Origin: an uncultured Lachnospiraceae bacterium
GTDB lineage: Bacteria; Bacillota; Clostridia; Lachnospirales; Lachnospiraceae
DNA: 22,768 bases
Direction of reading: 5' to 3'
Assembly (NCBI GenBank): GCA_910588815.1
Contig: CAJUQY010000046.1
Span: 1-22,768, forward strand
The notes under the pieces were generated by a model that was not told where the DNA came from, ran no database searches, and saw nothing but the letters and a program-made list of their open reading frames with translations. Within the stretch, counting starts at the first letter, position 1; every line of letters begins with the position of its first letter. Both the position numbers and the translations under genes were made by a program. Positions 22,633-22,768 of this stretch are shown in pieces.

Positions 22633-22768
22633 GAAACAGATACGAATTTATAGTAAGAAGTTGAGATACTTAAGAGATTGTTTTAACTCTTACTTTATAT
22701 AGATGGATTATTAACTCAAACTTCGCACATGGATTTTAGCTATGCACCTTGAAAATTCAATATCTGGC
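22633..22768. other. AT-rich 3' end of the window without a recognised gene
   Basis: No credible gene, hairpin or promoter is seen. A 62-codon frame at 22514-22702 overlaps the putative antitoxin in another frame and is a shadow. Confidence 0.5.

Noticed and set aside
1..22768. CRISPR array, tRNA or rRNA genes, insertion sequences
   Set aside because: No spaced repeat array, cloverleaf, rRNA block or transposase/integrase-like protein was seen on either strand.

Overview
The window looks like chromosomal accessory DNA of a Gram-positive gut Clostridia, most likely Lachnospiraceae. This is inferred from strong AGGAGG-type ribosome binding sites, ATG/GTG/TTG starts, zinc-ribbon/DUF4190-type membrane proteins, an AAA-ATPase-like/PDDEXK protein, and a recombination cassette typical of integrative elements in that family (RadC-like JAB, DUF932, YqaJ exonuclease, Rad52-like annealing protein, DUF5688, DUF927). 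No rRNA, tRNA, CRISPR array, transposase or integrase was seen, so the element ends are not defined here.

Layout. 1-1170: tail of an upstream gene and two small unknown proteins, separated by a strong hairpin element. 1153-1780: an XRE regulator on the minus strand facing an AT-rich divergent control region with two good promoters and a perfect palindrome between the genes. 1781-9409: eight same-strand, tightly spaced genes ending at a UUCG-loop terminator (9522-9550). They encode three zinc-ribbon membrane proteins, a divergent Lgt paralogue, a membrane-anchored lipocalin-like protein (interrupted by an amber codon), a lipoprotein amidase, a second lipoprotein, and a membrane protein sharing a small domain with that lipoprotein. 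I read this as one XRE-controlled cell-envelope operon and the best candidate for an undescribed system. 9556-11308: AAA-ATPase-like/PDDEXK gene with its own promoter. 11381-12093: MNT-HEPN toxin-antitoxin pair whose HEPN toxin carries an in-frame amber.

12206-21828: recombination and replication-like module. It has a frameshifted RadC-like gene, a second XRE protein, an overlooked 41-residue membrane protein, DUF932, YqaJ, Rad52-like SSAP and DUF5688 (interrupted by an amber). An AT-rich orphan gene of 514 codons with its own promoter and terminator follows, then a DUF927 protein and a 62-residue protein whose stop codon lies inside a perfect hairpin. 21829-22768: AT-rich DNA with a PIN-type toxin (frameshifted before its last acidic residue) and a small partner protein behind a promoter-overlapping palindrome.

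A theme runs through the window: three genes are each broken by one in-frame TAG, and all three TAGs sit in CTAG contexts that a single C-to-T change at a CCWGG (Dcm-type) site would give. Two further genes are broken by short frameshifts. Both toxins are hit while their partner genes are intact.
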